In this document: piece by piece, positions 10,201 through 21,194 of the stretch
How positions within the stretch are numbered: position 1 is the first letter of the stretch
Layout: each line of letters starts with the position of its first letter
Origin: Myroides sp. 1354
GTDB lineage: Bacteria; Bacteroidota; Bacteroidia; Flavobacteriales; Flavobacteriaceae
Direction: 5' to 3'
Length of the DNA stretch: 64,000 nucleotides
Assembly: GCF_030324495.1 (NCBI RefSeq)
Contig: NZ_JACAGN010000002.1
Location: forward strand, 62,001 to 126,000
Program-made: the position numbers and the translations under genes
Notes under the pieces: model-generated
What the model was told of the DNA's origin: nothing
Database searches by the model: none
The model's input: the letters and a program-made list of their open reading frames with translations, nothing else

Positions 10201-10456
10201 AAGGCAAGCTAAATTCTCCTTTTAGATCTGATTGAACAATTTTACCCGTTGTTTTATTTCGAATAATAGCTCCTGGTAATTCTAAATTTTGTTGGTCTAC
10301 AACTTTTCCTTTAATAACGGATTGTTGTGTATTTAATGTGGCAAGTTTAGAGGTTAGTGCATTTTTTTCTTCTGCATAAAGATGAGAAAAAGAAGAAAAG
10401 ACAAAAGCACCAAGTAAAAAAATAAGGCTTCTCGTACTGCGCTGATTTTTTTTCAT
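7223..10456 (-). CDS. SusC/RagA-family TonB-linked outer-membrane receptor
   Basis: This is a large TonB-dependent channel (1077 residues) that imports the substrate captured by its SusD partner. A signal peptide covers about residues 1-28 (SFSHLYA). A carboxypeptidase-regulatory-like domain follows (VIKGKVVDQQNLELPGAIIR, residues ~47-125). Then comes a TonB-box region (LNEVVVTALGIKREEK) and the plug with PDDIESITVLKGPGAAALYG, the SusC signature. The remainder is a beta-barrel ending in an aromatic-type C-terminus (NLKLEF). It is the first gene of a three-gene operon. An upstream spacer of about 390 bp contains no close match to the TAnnTTTG box near the start. No sigma/anti-sigma pair is adjacent. 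Confidence 0.93.
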   Translation of the reverse strand: MKKNQRSTRSLIFLLGAFVFSSFSHLYAEEKNALTSKLATLNTQQSVIKGKVVDQQNLELPGAIIRNKTTGKIVQSDLKGEFSLPYVDLKSTILEVSFLGFETKTIQVNDLSFVTIQLKESNSMLNEVVVTALGIKREEKQLGYSQQTLNGEELNHARSNNWSDELKGKVAGMTMLSSNSGPMNSTQIKLRGDRSINLGANGALIVVDGVIVGGDLWSNGADTAYIGDDAPVDYGNGIADLNPDDIESITVLKGPGAAALYGSRAGNGVLMITTKSGKNKNKGLGISFNSNVSLDVIQHWPDYQYQYGQGTGKSFNKAGDLFYSYGASEDGANTGSTSSAFGPKFDGQSYFQYDPETEGQGAERTLWRPYKNNIKDFWRTGITTTNTLGLSGGNDKGNIRATITHSKNEWIMPNTGFDRTTISTKAKYEVAKGVTVNSSVSYSNRSSDNLPGTGYGNHTISYFMIFQNPNVDLAWYRPIWKKDKEQLEQIHPFSSYIENPYLIAYETTNAVNANTLVGSLSTDIDLAPKFKLMLRGTVNSRGDKREERRPFNTTKFGEGYFKTQQINFTEVNTDFLLSYTEDKKDIFNYGLSVGGNMRNSKWHSNASWVNGLVTPGVYMIANGKDKPSTKVSDENLKVNSLYGMASVGYKNMIFLDGTVRNDWSSTLQEANWSFMYASVNASFVLSDIFVLPQAIDYSKLRFSYADVGNGTSPYKTKLYYENSEFPSSATSPTTLHNIDLKPEGTTSFELGYEHKMFKNRLGFDVTLYETKTKNQLITVPLNFVTGYSKANVNAGTVRNQGIEIVLNATPVKTQSFSWNTTLNWAKNKNKILSLSPDLEGGDQQVLAESGTAQIIGKVGGTTGDLYGYKFVRNDQGQIIYTDKGLPEQSKEIEYIGNAYADWTAGWVNTFKYKNVTLSFTLDGSYGGKVYSQTHHKMSEQGKLGHTLYGREQGFIIGEGVVRNGDGTFAPNTTKVNPADYYAEYYRRANLESNTFDASYLKLRDISIEYNFPKPVLDKLKMTKLSVSVFGRNLATLTSFPIFDPETAALNGGSMMPGVEMGQMPSPATYGFNLKLEF

Positions 10457-10849
10457 ACTAAGGTTGAGTAATTAATTAGTTTTTATACCGACAAAACAAA
10501 TCAATTACACGCTCAAGCACAATAAAATCAAATTAAGCTATAGTTAAGTCATGTGAAATTTCAGTTATGTAAATTAGGAGCTATCTCCTTATTTCTATAT
10601 CGGTTTTTTAGTTCAAAACCATTCTTCTTTTTAAAAAAACAGCAAGATCAGGAGTTGAAAATCAAGCACTACTCTTGCACAACTTACATTTCATTTACTA
10701 AAGATTTAAAGAAAAAAAGAAGGAGTCTATATTCGAGAATCATAACAATAAGCTAACAATACAACGGAAGAAGCTTCAACATTACGTCAACATCAAGAAA
10801 TAGTTAAATACGCAAAGATCAAAAACGTCATTCAAGAAAAGAGATCCAA
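10457..10849. other. Intergenic region upstream of SusC-like gene, no gene seen
   Basis: The spacer of about 390 bp is AT-rich. One forward frame of 67 codons from a GTG exists (10553-10756), but it is Lys/Phe/Ser-rich without a domain or ribosome-binding context and I do not consider it coding. No RNA gene or repeat is visible. Confidence 0.55.
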
Positions 10850-10882
10850 CAAAAAAAGCCTCACACTTTCGTGCGAGGCTTC
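10850..10882 (-). terminator. Terminator of the rpoB-rpoC-DUF3467 operon
   Basis: On the minus strand, an 11-bp stem (AAGCCTCGCAC with GTGTGAGGCTT, one G-T pair) and a GAAA tetraloop are followed by seven T. It lies 18 bp past the DUF3467 stop codon and is a textbook intrinsic terminator. Confidence 0.92.
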
Positions 10883-10899
10883 TCTTTATATAGCGCTAA

Positions 10900-11211
10900 T
10901 TAAGCATCTCCTTTGGGACCAAAATTAATCGGAGGCATTGAGTTATTACTTGATTCATAATCTCTGATTTCTCCATTAGACTGTTCAAACCTGTTGATAT
11001 TATCTTGCAGCGCTTGTAAAAGTCTCTTTGCATGTTGTGGAGTTAAGATGATTCTCGACTTCACTTTTGCTTTTGGTACACCTGGCATAATGTTCACAAA
11101 ATCGACAACAAACTCCGTATTTGAATGATTGATTATTGCCAGATTTGAATACGTTCCTTCTGCCGTTACTTCATCCAATTCAATGTTGAAGTTATTTTGT
11201 TCTTCAGCCAT
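10900..11211 (-). CDS. DUF3467 domain protein
   Basis: This is a small cytoplasmic protein of 103 residues belonging to the DUF3467 family, which has no assigned function. Conserved features visible are FVVDFVNIMPGVPKAKVKSR, then IILTPQHAKRLLQALQDNI. An acidic N-terminus and a disordered Gly/Pro/Asn C-terminal tail flank this core. It begins 3 bp after the rpoC stop and shares its terminator, so it is co-transcribed with RNA polymerase genes. The position after rpoC suggests a role tied to transcription or ribosome biogenesis, but that is only guilt by association. Confidence 0.88.
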   Translation of the reverse strand: MAEEQNNFNIELDEVTAEGTYSNLAIINHSNTEFVVDFVNIMPGVPKAKVKSRIILTPQHAKRLLQALQDNINRFEQSNGEIRDYESSNNSMPPINFGPKGDA

Positions 11212-11214
11212 AGT

Positions 11215-14200
11215 TTAGAAATTTAACTCTTGTTCTTGCGTTAATAAATCTCCATTTTCGTTAGAAGAAACGATGATACTTTCATACTCACGCATACCTG
11301 TACCAGCAGGGATTCTATGTCCAACAATTACGTTTTCTTTTAATCCCATCAATGTATCAATCTTACCAGCTACAGCTGCTTCGTTTAACACTTTTGTTGT
11401 TTCCTGGAACGACGCTGCAGAGATGAATGACTTCGTCTGTAATGAAGCTCTAGTAATACCTTGTAGAATTGGAGTACCAGTAGCTGGCATTACATCTCTA
11501 GAAATTACTAAGTTTTTATCTTCGCGTTTCAACAAGGAGTTCTCATCGCGTAATTCACGCATAGAAACAATTTGTCCTTCTTTCAAGTTCTCAGATTCAC
11601 CTGCATCCACAACCACTTTCATACCGAATAAACGATCGTTTTCAACGATAAAGTCGCTTGTGTGAACCAACTGATCTTCTAAGAACAACGTATCTCCTGG
11701 ATCTTGAATTTGAACTTTACGCATCATCTGTCTAATAACAACCTCGAAGTGTTTGTCATTAATTTTTACCCCTTGTAAACGGTAAACCTCTTGGATCTCG
11801 TTTACTAAGTACTGCTGTACAGCAGAAGGTCCTTGGATACGTAAAATATCGTCTGGAGTAATTGCTCCATCTGATAAAGGTACACCAGCTCTTACGAAGT
11901 CATTCTCTTGAACTAAGATTTGGTTTGAAAGTTTAACTAAATACTTTCTTACATCGCCTGTTCTAGATTCCACTACGATCTCTCTGTTACCTCTCTTCAC
12001 TTTACCGAAAGATACAACCCCATCAATTTCAGAAACTACAGCTGGATTCGACGGATTACGCGCTTCTAAAAGCTCTGTAATACGAGGTAAACCTCCTGTA
12101 ATATCCCCTGCTTTTGAGGTGTGACGAGGAATCTTAACTAATACTTTACCAGCTTTAATTTTCTCCCCATCGTTTACCATTAAGTGAGAACCTACTGGTA
12201 AGTTGTATGAACGAATTAACTCACCATCTTTACCGTAAATTAATAAAGTAGGAATTAATTTTTTGTTTCTTGATTCGCTAATTACTTTCTCTTGGAAACC
12301 TGTTTGCTCATCGATTTCAACCATGAACGTTTGTCCTTGTTCGATATCTTCATAAGCAACTTTACCTGTGAACTCAGAAACGATTACACCGTTATAAGGG
12401 TCCCATTTACAGATCATAGCTCCTTCTTCAACCACATCACCGTCATTTACATAGATTGTAGAACCATAAGGGATATTGTTTGTTGTTAACAAAATTCCTG
12501 TATTTGGATCATACAATTTCACCTCTGTAGAACGAGAGATTACGATGTTGATTGCTTTTCCTTCGTGATCTTCACCTTCAACTGTTCTAAGCTCTTCGAT
12601 CTCTAAACGACCTTTGAATTTAGCATTGATTGTAGATGTTTCAGAAATATTACCAGCCGTACCCCCTACGTGGAACGTTCTCAATGTTAACTGTGTACCA
12701 GGCTCCCCAATTGATTGAGCAGCAACTACTCCTACAGCTTCCCCTTTTTGAACCATTCTAGCCGTAGCTAAGTTACGTCCGTAACATTTTGCACAGATAC
12801 CTACCTTAGCCTCACAAGTTAATGGAGAACGAACTTCAACTGACTCAATAGGAGCAGCGTTGATTGCTTTAGCAATAGCTTCTGTGATTTCCTCACCAGC
12901 ACCAACAATTACTTCAGAGTTTAATGGATTTACTACGTTATTTAACGCAACACGTCCTAATACTCTTTCCCCTAATGTTTCAATTACCTCTTCGTTTTTC
13001 TTTAATGGCAATACATCAATACCTCTTAAAGTTCCACAATCTACTGAGTTAACGATAACATCTTGTGCAACGTCATGTAGACGACGAGTTAAATATCCAG
13101 CATCCGCTGTTTTTAACGCCGTATCCGCAAGACCTTTACGAGCACCGTGCGTAGAAATGAAATACTCTAAAATCGATAAACCTTCTTTAAAGTTAGAAAG
13201 AATCGGGTTTTCGATAATTTCACCACCACCTGCTGTTGATTTTTTCGGCTTAGCCATCAAACCACGCATACCTGTTAACTGACGAATCTGCTCCTTAGAA
13301 CCCCTCGCTCCAGAATCCAACATCATGTATACTGAGTTAAATCCTTGTTTATCTTCGCGAATGTTCTTCATCGCTAATTCAGTCAACATAGCATTTGTCG
13401 ATGTCCAAACGTCAATAACTTGGTTGTAACGCTCATTATTTGTGATAAGCCCCATGTTATAGTTCATTGTAATATGATCTACTTGTTGGTTTGCATCATC
13501 AATCAAATCTTGTTTCTTCTCTGGAACGATAATATCACCCAAACTGAATGACAATCCTCCACGGAAAGCGTAACCATACCCCATTCCTTTGATATCATCT
13601 AAGAATGCAGCTGTTGTAGGTACGTCAGTTGTAGCTAAAATACCTCCAATAATATCACGTAGTGATTTTTTCGTTAATACCTCATTGATATACCCTGCTT
13701 TTTCAGGAACTACCTCGTTAAACAAGATACGTCCAGCAGTAGTTTCAATAATTCTATACGCTAATTCACCTTTTTCGTTATAATCTTTAGCACGTACTTT
13801 TACCCCAGCATTCAAGTCAAGTTTCCCTTCGTTGATTGCGATGTGTACTTCCTCAACAGAGTAGAAGGTCAATCCTTCACCTTTTACGATTTCTTCCGGT
13901 GTAGACTTACGTAACTTAGTCATATAATATAGACCAAGTACCATGTCTTGAGAAGGTACCGTGATAGGCGCACCATTCGCAGGGTTCAAGATATTGTGCG
14001 AAGCCAACATTAACAATTGAGATTCCAAGATTGCTTCAGGCCCTAACGGTAAGTGAACGGCCATCTGGTCACCATCGAAATCGGCATTGAACGCCGTACA
14101 CACTAACGGGTGTAACTGAATCGCTTTACCTTCAATCAATTTTGGTTGGAACGCTTGAATACCTAAACGGTGTAATGTAGGGGCACGGTTCAATAGAACT

Positions 14201-15510
14201 GGGTGTCCTTTAATTACGTTTTCTAAGATATCCCAAACCACAGGTTCTCTCTTATCAATAATTTTCTTAGCAGATTTTACTGTTTTTACGATACCTCTTT
14301 CAATCAATTTACGGATTACGAAAGGTTTGTAAAGTTCAGCTGCCATGTCTTTTGGCAATCCACATTCGTATAATTTCAATTCAGGTCCAACGACAATTAC
14401 CGAACGAGCAGAATAATCCACACGTTTACCTAGTAAGTTTTGACGGAAACGCCCTTGTTTACCTTTTAATGAATCAGACAATGATTTTAATGGACGGTTC
14501 GATTCAGTTTTAACAGCAGAAGATTTTCTTGTGTTGTCAAATAGTGAATCTACAGCCTCTTGAAGCATACGTTTTTCGTTACGCAAGATTACTTCAGGAG
14601 CTTTGATTTCCATTAATCGTTTTAAACGGTTGTTACGGATAATCACACGACGATATAAGTCATTCAAATCCGACGTTGCAAAACGACCACCATCTAATGG
14701 CACTAATGGACGCAATTCAGGTGGAATAACAGGAATTACTTTTAAGATCATCCATTCCGGTCTATTCTCGCGATTCTCATTTGACTCACGGAAAGCCTCA
14801 ACCACTTGAAGGCGTTTTAATGCTTCAGTTTTTCTTTGTTTAGATGTTTCATTATTAGCTGCGTGACGCAAAGTATAAGACAATTGATCTAAATCTGTCG
14901 TCGCTAATAAGTCCATAATACATTCAGCACCCATTTTAGCGATGAATTTATTTGGATCATTATCATCTAAGAATTGATTTTCCATTGGAAGAGAATCCGC
15001 AATATTCAAATACTCTTCTTCTGTCAAGAAATCAAGGCGATTTAATGGTTCACCCTCAGCATTTTTTGCAATACCTGGTTGAATTACTACGTATCGCTCG
15101 TAGTAAATAATCATATCAAGCTTCTTAGAAGGAAGCCCTAAGATGTAACCAATTTTATTAGGTAAAGAACGGAAATACCAAATATGTGCAATAGGCACAA
15201 CAAGGTTGATATGCCCTACTCTATCTCTACGTACTTTCTTTTCAGTAACTTCAACACCACAACGGTCACAAACGATTCCTTTGTAGCGAATTCTTTTATA
15301 CTTACCACAAGCACACTCGTAATCCTTTACAGGTCCAAAAATACGCTCGCAGAATAAACCATCACGTTCTGGTTTATGCGTACGATAGTTAATTGTTTCT
15401 GGTTTTAGAACTTCCCCTCTTGATTCTGCAAGAATCGATTCAGGTGAAGCCAAACCAATTGAGATTTTATTAAACCTTTTTACGGTATTTTTCTCTTTAT
15501 TTCTATTCAT
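11215..15510 (-). CDS. rpoC: RNA polymerase beta' subunit
   Basis: This is the catalytic largest subunit of DNA-directed RNA polymerase, 1431 residues. The N-terminal zinc-binding motif is present ([20 protein letters not shown]). The active-site Mg-chelating motif [12 protein letters not shown] is intact, as are the switch and rim regions ([37 protein letters not shown]). The second zinc site, with Cys in [19 protein letters not shown], is also complete. The trigger-loop and bridge-helix area follows ([16 protein letters not shown]). It lies 71 bp after rpoB, with a strong hairpin in the gap, and is followed at 3 bp by DUF3467. Confidence 0.98.
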   Translation of the reverse strand: MNRNKEKNTVKRFNKISIGLASPESILAESRGEVLKPETINYRTHKPERDGLFCERIFGPVKDYECACGKYKRIRYKGIVCDRCGVEVTEKKVRRDRVGHINLVVPIAHIWYFRSLPNKIGYILGLPSKKLDMIIYYERYVVIQPGIAKNAEGEPLNRLDFLTEEEYLNIADSLPMENQFLDDNDPNKFIAKMGAECIMDLLATTDLDQLSYTLRHAANNETSKQRKTEALKRLQVVEAFRESNENRENRPEWMILKVIPVIPPELRPLVPLDGGRFATSDLNDLYRRVIIRNNRLKRLMEIKAPEVILRNEKRMLQEAVDSLFDNTRKSSAVKTESNRPLKSLSDSLKGKQGRFRQNLLGKRVDYSARSVIVVGPELKLYECGLPKDMAAELYKPFVIRKLIERGIVKTVKSAKKIIDKREPVVWDILENVIKGHPVLLNRAPTLHRLGIQAFQPKLIEGKAIQLHPLVCTAFNADFDGDQMAVHLPLGPEAILESQLLMLASHNILNPANGAPITVPSQDMVLGLYYMTKLRKSTPEEIVKGEGLTFYSVEEVHIAINEGKLDLNAGVKVRAKDYNEKGELAYRIIETTAGRILFNEVVPEKAGYINEVLTKKSLRDIIGGILATTDVPTTAAFLDDIKGMGYGYAFRGGLSFSLGDIIVPEKKQDLIDDANQQVDHITMNYNMGLITNNERYNQVIDVWTSTNAMLTELAMKNIREDKQGFNSVYMMLDSGARGSKEQIRQLTGMRGLMAKPKKSTAGGGEIIENPILSNFKEGLSILEYFISTHGARKGLADTALKTADAGYLTRRLHDVAQDVIVNSVDCGTLRGIDVLPLKKNEEVIETLGERVLGRVALNNVVNPLNSEVIVGAGEEITEAIAKAINAAPIESVEVRSPLTCEAKVGICAKCYGRNLATARMVQKGEAVGVVAAQSIGEPGTQLTLRTFHVGGTAGNISETSTINAKFKGRLEIEELRTVEGEDHEGKAINIVISRSTEVKLYDPNTGILLTTNNIPYGSTIYVNDGDVVEEGAMICKWDPYNGVIVSEFTGKVAYEDIEQGQTFMVEIDEQTGFQEKVISESRNKKLIPTLLIYGKDGELIRSYNLPVGSHLMVNDGEKIKAGKVLVKIPRHTSKAGDITGGLPRITELLEARNPSNPAVVSEIDGVVSFGKVKRGNREIVVESRTGDVRKYLVKLSNQILVQENDFVRAGVPLSDGAITPDDILRIQGPSAVQQYLVNEIQEVYRLQGVKINDKHFEVVIRQMMRKVQIQDPGDTLFLEDQLVHTSDFIVENDRLFGMKVVVDAGESENLKEGQIVSMRELRDENSLLKREDKNLVISRDVMPATGTPILQGITRASLQTKSFISAASFQETTKVLNEAAVAGKIDTLMGLKENVIVGHRIPAGTGMREYESIIVSSNENGDLLTQEQELNF

Positions 15511-15540
15511 GGTAAACTTACTTGTTAAAGTGTATGATAA

Positions 15541-15569
15541 AGAGTAAGCAGCAAAAAACTGCTTACTCT
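15541..15569 (-). promoter_or_regulatory. Intercistronic hairpin between rpoB and rpoC
   Basis: A perfect 11-bp inverted repeat (agagtaagcag / ctgcttactct) with a 7-nt A-rich loop lies in the 71-bp rpoB-rpoC gap. On the minus strand it is not followed by a proper T run (TTATCATACAC), so an RNA-processing site, a stability element or a partial attenuator is more likely than a full terminator. Confidence 0.7.
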
Positions 15570-15581
15570 AAAATCTATAGT

Positions 15582-18500
15582 TTATTCTTCTAATCTGATG
15601 TCTAATCCAAGACCTTTTAATTCATGCATTAATACATTGAATGATTCAGGTAATCCTGGTTCTGGCATAGTTTCACCTTTAACGATAGCTTCGTAAGTTT
15701 TCGCTCTACCAATAACGTCATCCGATTTTACCGTCAAAATCTCACGTAATGTACTTGATGCTCCGTATGCTTCTAGAGCCCAAACCTCCATCTCTCCAAA
15801 ACGCTGACCACCAAATTGAGCCTTACCTCCTAATGGTTGTTGCGTAATTAAAGAGTATGGTCCGATTGAACGCGCGTGCATCTTATCATCAACCATGTGT
15901 CCTAATTTCAACATGTAAATAACTCCTACTGTTGCTCTTTGGTGGAAACGCTCTCCTGTTCCTCCATCGTACAAATAAGTATGTCCAAATCTAGGAATAC
16001 CAGCTTCATCTGTAAGTGCATTGATTTGATCTAAGTTAGCACCGTCGAAAATTGGAGTAGCATATTTTTTACCCAATTTTTGTCCAGCCCATCCTAATAC
16101 AGTTTCATAGATCTGACCAATGTTCATACGAGATGGTACCCCTAATGGGTTTAACACGATATCCACTGGCGTACCGTCTTCTAAGAATGGCATATCCTCA
16201 TCGCGTACGATTCTAGCAACAATACCTTTGTTACCGTGACGTCCTGCCATCTTATCCCCAACTTTTAACTTACGTTTTTTAGCAATATAAACTTTTGCAA
16301 GTTTTAAAATTCCAGATGGCAATTCATCCCCAACTGTAATCATAAATTTCTCTCTACGTAAAGCACCTTGTAAGTCATTCAACTTAATTTTGTAGTTGTG
16401 AATCAAGTCAGTAATCATACTGTTTGTTTCATCATCTACTGTCCATTGTCCTTTTGTTAAGTGAGCGAAATCATCAACTGCATGTAACATTTTTTGAGTG
16501 AATTTCTTTCCTTTTGGTAAGATTTCCTCTCCTAAATCATTCAATACACCTTGAGATGTTTTACCATTCACGATGAAGAATAATTTTTCAACCAAACGAT
16601 CTTTCAATTCATTGAACTTCACTTCGAATTTCGTTTCTAGTAAAGCTAAATCATCTTTATCTTTAGAGCGTTTGCGTTTGTCTTTTACAGCTCTTGCAAA
16701 TAATTTTTTGTCTAATACAACCCCTCTTAATGAAGGCGAAGCTTTTAACGATGCATCTTTAACATCTCCAGCTTTATCACCGAAGATTGCGCGTAATAAC
16801 TTCTCTTCTGGTGTTGGATCAGATTCACCTTTCGGCGTAATTTTACCAATAAGGATATCTCCTGGTTTTACTTCAGCACCGATGCGGATCATACCGTTCT
16901 CATCTAAGTCTTTCGTTGCTTCCTCACTTACGTTCGGGATGTCATTAGTCAACTCTTCGTTTCCTAATTTAGTATCACGTACTTCAAGTGTATAGTCATC
17001 GATATGGATAGATGTAAAGATATCTTCACGCACTACTTTTTCTGAAATTACGATAGCATCCTCGAAGTTGTACCCTTTCCATGGCATAAACGCCACTTGT
17101 AAGTTACGTCCAAGAGCTAACTCTCCATTTTGTGTAGCATATCCTTCACATAATACTTGTCCTCTTGTTACTCTATCCCCTTTGCGAACAATAGGTTTCA
17201 AGTTGATACAAGTACTTTGGTTGGTTTTTCTAAATTTAATTAGATTATATACTTTTTCGTCTGGATCAAAGCTGATTAAACGCTCTTCATCCGTACGATC
17301 GTATTTAATAATAATTTTCTGAGCGTCTACATACTCAACAACACCTTCACCTTCAGCATTAATTAAAACACGTGAATCTGAAGCCACTTGTCTTTCTAAA
17401 CCTGTACCTACGATTGGAGAATCCGCACGTAATAAAGGCACAGCCTGACGCATCATGTTTGATCCCATCAACGCACGGTTCGCATCATCGTGCTCTAAGA
17501 AAGGAATCAATGACGCTGAAATCGAAGCAATCTGGTTCGGAGAAACGTCAGTATAGTGTAAATCTTTCGGTTCAACCACTGGGAAATCCCCTTCTTCTTT
17601 TACAACTACACGTTCTTCTGTAATGTTTCCTTCGTTATCCATCGGAACGTTCGCTTGAGCGATTAACATTCCTTCTTCTTCTTCAGCACTTAAATACACT
17701 GGATTATTTACGATATCTACTTTACCATCAACAACTGGACGGTAAGGAGTTTCGATGAATCCCATATTATTCACTTTTGCATACACCGCAAGAGATGAGA
17801 TCAAACCAATGTTTGGTCCCTCTGGCGTTTCAATAGGACATAAACGTCCGTAGTGTGTATAGTGAACGTCACGCACCTCGAAACCAGCTCTTTCTCTAGA
17901 TAAACCTCCAGGTCCTAAAGCTGATAAACGGCGTTTATGTGTAATCTCGGCCAATGGATTCGTTTGGTCCATGAACTGAGATAACTGGTTTGTTCCGAAA
18001 AATGAATTAATTACTGACGATAACGTCTTCGCGTTAATTAAGTCGATTGGAGTAAACACTTCGTTGTCACGTACATTCATACGCTCGCGAATTGTTCTAG
18101 CCATACGTGCTAAACCAACACCAAATTGAGCTGACAATTGCTCACCTACTGTACGTACACGACGGTTTGATAAGTGGTCAATATCATCAATCTCTGCTTT
18201 TGAGTTAATCAATTCAATCAAGTATTTAACAATAGTGATAATATCCTCTTTTGTCAATACCTGTTTGTCAATTGGGGTATCAAGATTAAGTTTTTTATTC
18301 ATTCTGTAACGACCTACCTCACCTAGATTGTAACGTTGGTCGGAGAAGAATAATTTATCAATAATACCACGTGCAGTTTCCTCATCAGGCGGTTCTGCGT
18401 TACGCAACTGACGGTAGATGTGCTCTACAGCCTCTTTTTCAGAGTTTGTAGGGTCCTTCTGTAATGTATTATGAATGATGGCATAATCTGCCTGATTATT

Positions 18501-19397
18501 ATCTTCTTTATGTAGGAGGATATTCTTAACGTTCGCCTCAATGATTTCTTCGACATTATCTTTATCTAGGACTGTATCACGGTCTAAGATAATCTCATTT
18601 CTCTCAATTGAAACTACTTCTCCTGTATCTTCATCTACGAAGTCCTCGTGCCATGTATTTAACACACGTGCAGCAAGACGACGTCCGATGTATTTTTTCA
18701 ACCCTGTTTTTGATACTTTCACCTCTTCAGCTAAGTCGAAAATCTCTAGGATATCCTTGTCTCTTTCGAATCCAATAGCACGGAATAAGGTAGTAACAGG
18801 TAATTTTTTCTTTCTATCAATATAGGCGTACATTACGCTATTGATATCAGTAGCAAACTCAATCCATGATCCTTTGAAAGGAATTACTCTCGCCGAATAC
18901 AATTTGGTTCCATTAGCATGGAATGACTGTCCAAAGAACACACCAGGTGAACGGTGCAATTGAGACACTACCACACGCTCAGCTCCATTGATTACGAATG
19001 TACCGCTAGGCGTCATATACGGTATTGTTCCTAAATACACATCTTGAACGATAGTTTCAAAATCCTCGTGTTCAGGGTCAGTACAGTACAGTTTTAAACG
19101 CGCTTTTAACGGAACGCTATACGTTAGTCCTCTATCAATACATTCTTCAATTGAATAGCGAGGAGGATCAACAAAGTAATCAAGAAACTCCAATACAAAC
19201 TGATTTCTCGTATCAGTGATCGGGAAGTTCTCCATGAAGGTATTGTATAAACCTTCATTACCTCTTTCTTCTGATTTCGTTTCTAACTGAAAGAAATCTT
19301 TAAAAGACTTAACCTGGATATCCAAGAAATCTGGATATGCAGGAATATTCTTTGTAGAGGCAAAATTTAATCTTTCATTCTGATTTGTGATCATCAA
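15582..19397 (-). CDS. rpoB: RNA polymerase beta subunit
   Basis: This is the second-largest subunit of RNA polymerase, 1271 residues, forming the other half of the active-site cleft with beta'. Recognisable blocks include [19 protein letters not shown] and [20 protein letters not shown], the rifampicin-binding pocket. They also include the C-terminal [33 protein letters not shown] and [19 protein letters not shown] motifs. The rif region reads as wild type by eye (D in QFMDQ, H in [15 protein letters not shown] in [10 protein letters not shown]). The N-terminus starts with [14 protein letters not shown]; the second Met is equally possible. It follows rplL across a 124-bp spacer that contains a strong hairpin. 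Confidence 0.98.
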   Translation of the reverse strand: MMITNQNERLNFASTKNIPAYPDFLDIQVKSFKDFFQLETKSEERGNEGLYNTFMENFPITDTRNQFVLEFLDYFVDPPRYSIEECIDRGLTYSVPLKARLKLYCTDPEHEDFETIVQDVYLGTIPYMTPSGTFVINGAERVVVSQLHRSPGVFFGQSFHANGTKLYSARVIPFKGSWIEFATDINSVMYAYIDRKKKLPVTTLFRAIGFERDKDILEIFDLAEEVKVSKTGLKKYIGRRLAARVLNTWHEDFVDEDTGEVVSIERNEIILDRDTVLDKDNVEEIIEANVKNILLHKEDNNQADYAIIHNTLQKDPTNSEKEAVEHIYRQLRNAEPPDEETARGIIDKLFFSDQRYNLGEVGRYRMNKKLNLDTPIDKQVLTKEDIITIVKYLIELINSKAEIDDIDHLSNRRVRTVGEQLSAQFGVGLARMARTIRERMNVRDNEVFTPIDLINAKTLSSVINSFFGTNQLSQFMDQTNPLAEITHKRRLSALGPGGLSRERAGFEVRDVHYTHYGRLCPIETPEGPNIGLISSLAVYAKVNNMGFIETPYRPVVDGKVDIVNNPVYLSAEEEEGMLIAQANVPMDNEGNITEERVVVKEEGDFPVVEPKDLHYTDVSPNQIASISASLIPFLEHDDANRALMGSNMMRQAVPLLRADSPIVGTGLERQVASDSRVLINAEGEGVVEYVDAQKIIIKYDRTDEERLISFDPDEKVYNLIKFRKTNQSTCINLKPIVRKGDRVTRGQVLCEGYATQNGELALGRNLQVAFMPWKGYNFEDAIVISEKVVREDIFTSIHIDDYTLEVRDTKLGNEELTNDIPNVSEEATKDLDENGMIRIGAEVKPGDILIGKITPKGESDPTPEEKLLRAIFGDKAGDVKDASLKASPSLRGVVLDKKLFARAVKDKRKRSKDKDDLALLETKFEVKFNELKDRLVEKLFFIVNGKTSQGVLNDLGEEILPKGKKFTQKMLHAVDDFAHLTKGQWTVDDETNSMITDLIHNYKIKLNDLQGALRREKFMITVGDELPSGILKLAKVYIAKKRKLKVGDKMAGRHGNKGIVARIVRDEDMPFLEDGTPVDIVLNPLGVPSRMNIGQIYETVLGWAGQKLGKKYATPIFDGANLDQINALTDEAGIPRFGHTYLYDGGTGERFHQRATVGVIYMLKLGHMVDDKMHARSIGPYSLITQQPLGGKAQFGGQRFGEMEVWALEAYGASSTLREILTVKSDDVIGRAKTYEAIVKGETMPEPGLPESFNVLMHELKGLGLDIRLEE

Positions 19398-19462
19398 TGG
19401 ACAATAAATTTTGTTTATAATGTTTAATGAGATTTACGTACAAATCACTTTATACGCAAAAT

Positions 19463-19499
19463 GGTTTAGGCCTTTGAGATTGCTCTCAAGACCTAAACC
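19463..19499 (-). promoter_or_regulatory. Hairpin between rplL and rpoB, possible attenuator
   Basis: On the minus strand, GGTTTAGGTCTTGAGA and TCTCAAAGGCCTAAACC form a long stem with a small bulge around a GCAA tetraloop. The downstream bases (ATTTTGCG) give only a short T run. Position and shape parallel the known rplL-rpoB attenuator or processing region of other bacteria, so it may set the ratio of L12 to RNA polymerase. Confidence 0.7.
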
Positions 19500-19521
19500 T
19501 AAAATATTTTGGTTAAAAAGC

Positions 19522-19890
19522 TTATTTAAGCTCAACAACAGCTCCAGCTTCTTCCAATGCTTTTTTAAGACCTTCAGCCTCATCTTTAGAAACACCTTCT
19601 TTGATGTTTGCAGGAACTGAATCAACAATATCTTTAGCTTCTTTAAGACCTAAACCAGTTAATTCTTTAACTGCTTTAACTACTGCTAATTTAGAAGCAC
19701 CAGCGTCTTTTAATACTACTGTGAATTCAGTTTGCTCTTCAGCAGCTCCAGCGTCTCCACCAGCAGCTACAACTACAGCAGCAGCTGCAGGCTCAATTCC
19801 GTATTCATCTTTTAATATAGTTGCTAATTCGTTAACTTCTTTAACTGTTAAGTTAACTAATTGTTCTGCGAATTGTTTCAAATCTGCCAT
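19522..19890 (-). CDS. rplL: Ribosomal protein bL12 (L7/L12)
   Basis: This is the acidic stalk protein that recruits translation GTPases to the 50S subunit. The N-terminal dimerisation helix ([20 protein letters not shown]) is followed by an Ala/Gly-rich hinge and the conserved C-terminal domain ([34 protein letters not shown]). At 122 residues it is standard. It lies 85 bp after rplJ, in the conserved rplKAJL-rpoBC order. Confidence 0.98.
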   Translation of the reverse strand: MADLKQFAEQLVNLTVKEVNELATILKDEYGIEPAAAAVVVAAGGDAGAAEEQTEFTVVLKDAGASKLAVVKAVKELTGLGLKEAKDIVDSVPANIKEGVSKDEAEGLKKALEEAGAVVELK

Positions 19891-19975
19891 TTTTTCTATC
19901 GTTTAAATGATTTGTAAAAATATAATTTATTAATGTGCGTTCGTTTATGGAACATTCAAACACAAGAATCTTTTT

Positions 19976-20464
19976 TTATTCTTCGTCTTTGAATTGATTT
20001 TGTAGAGCTGAGATAACTCTTTGAGCAGGTGATTGTAGTAATCCGATGATTTCTCCAATAACTTCCTCTTTAGATTTAATAGCTACTAACGCGTCTAATT
20101 GATTGTCACCAATGTAGATTTCTTCGTTAATATAAGCTCCTTTTAATGCAGGAATATCGCTTTTCTTTCTAAAGTCTTTGATGATTTTAGCCGGTCCGTT
20201 AGCAACGTCCGAAATAAAGATAGCGCTGTTTCCTTTTAATACTGAAGCTAAATCTTCATAGTTTCTCTCAGATGATTCCATTGCTTTAGCAAGCAACGTA
20301 TTCTTAACTACTTCTACAGTGATTCCAGCTTTGTTACAAGCTCTTCTCAAGTTAGTAGTAACCTCTGCATTTAATCCTGAAATATCAGCTATATAAAAGA
20401 TATTAGCATTTGCTAATTTTCCTTTAATGTCTTCTATCGCTACTGCTTTTTGTTCTCTAGTCAT
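19976..20464 (-). CDS. rplJ: Ribosomal protein uL10
   Basis: This is the base of the ribosomal stalk; it binds 23S rRNA with its N-terminal domain and L12 dimers through its C-terminal helix. The N-terminal MTREQKAVAIEDIKGKLANA, the VVKNTLLAKAME segment and the extended C-terminal helix (LLQSPAQRVISALQNQF) are characteristic. At 162 residues the length is normal. It is part of the rplK-rplA-rplJ-rplL unit, 22 bp after rplA. Confidence 0.97.
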   Translation of the reverse strand: MTREQKAVAIEDIKGKLANANIFYIADISGLNAEVTTNLRRACNKAGITVEVVKNTLLAKAMESSERNYEDLASVLKGNSAIFISDVANGPAKIIKDFRKKSDIPALKGAYINEEIYIGDNQLDALVAIKSKEEVIGEIIGLLQSPAQRVISALQNQFKDEE

Positions 20465-20486
20465 ACGTAAAAATTTTTTCTACCAA

Positions 20487-21176
20487 TTATACTGCTTTAG
20501 GATCTAAAGCAATAGCAGGGCTCATAGTACTAGATATATGAATAGACTTAACATAAGTACCTTTAGCTGCTGTTGGTTTTAATTTGATTAATGTTTGAAT
20601 CAATTCAGCTGCGTTCTCTTGAATCATATCAGCACTAAACGATACTTTTCCAATACCTGCGTGAACGATTCCAGTTTTATCAACTTTAAAATCGATTTTA
20701 CCAGCTTTCACTTCTTGAACTGCTTTCGCTACGTCCATAGTTACAGTACCAGTTTTAGGGTTTGGCATTAAACCTCTAGGACCTAAAACACGTCCTAATG
20801 GTCCTAATTTACCCATAACAGCAGGCATAGTGATGATTACATCAACATCTGTCCAACCGTCTTTAATTTTTTGTAGGTACTCATCTAATCCAACATAGTC
20901 TGCTCCAGCAGCTGTAGCTTCAGCTTCTTTATCTGGAGTAACTAATGCTAACACTCTAACATCTTTTCCAGTTCCGTGTGGTAAAGTAACTACCCCACGC
21001 ACCATTTGATTAGCTTTACGTGGATCTACACCCAAACGTACAGCGATATCAACAGATTCGTCAAATTTTGCAGAAGCAACTTCTTTAATTAAAGCAGAAC
21101 CTTCTTTTAAAGAATAAAATCTACCTTTCTCAATTTTAGCAGCAGCTTCCTTTTGCTTTTTTGTTAATTTTGCCAT
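20487..21176 (-). CDS. rplA: Ribosomal protein uL1
   Basis: This protein builds the L1 stalk of the 50S subunit near the E site, and in many bacteria it also represses its own operon. The signature [20 protein letters not shown] is intact, as is [20 protein letters not shown] at the N-terminus. The length of 229 residues is standard. It starts 18 bp after rplK and precedes rplJ by 22 bp. I did not find a clear L1-binding mimic in the leader, so autoregulation is not shown here. Confidence 0.97.
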   Translation of the reverse strand: MAKLTKKQKEAAAKIEKGRFYSLKEGSALIKEVASAKFDESVDIAVRLGVDPRKANQMVRGVVTLPHGTGKDVRVLALVTPDKEAEATAAGADYVGLDEYLQKIKDGWTDVDVIITMPAVMGKLGPLGRVLGPRGLMPNPKTGTVTMDVAKAVQEVKAGKIDFKVDKTGIVHAGIGKVSFSADMIQENAAELIQTLIKLKPTAAKGTYVKSIHISSTMSPAIALDPKAV

Positions 21177-21194
21177 TTCTTTTTTCTTTTACAA

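Noticed and set aside
10553..10756. 67-codon plus-strand frame upstream of the SusC-like gene
   Set aside because: GTG start, low-complexity Lys/Phe/Ser composition, no promoter or homologous motif.
17068..17623. Antisense frames in rpoB
   Set aside because: Shadows of a long, highly conserved coding sequence; the same holds for the antisense frames in rpoC and tuf.
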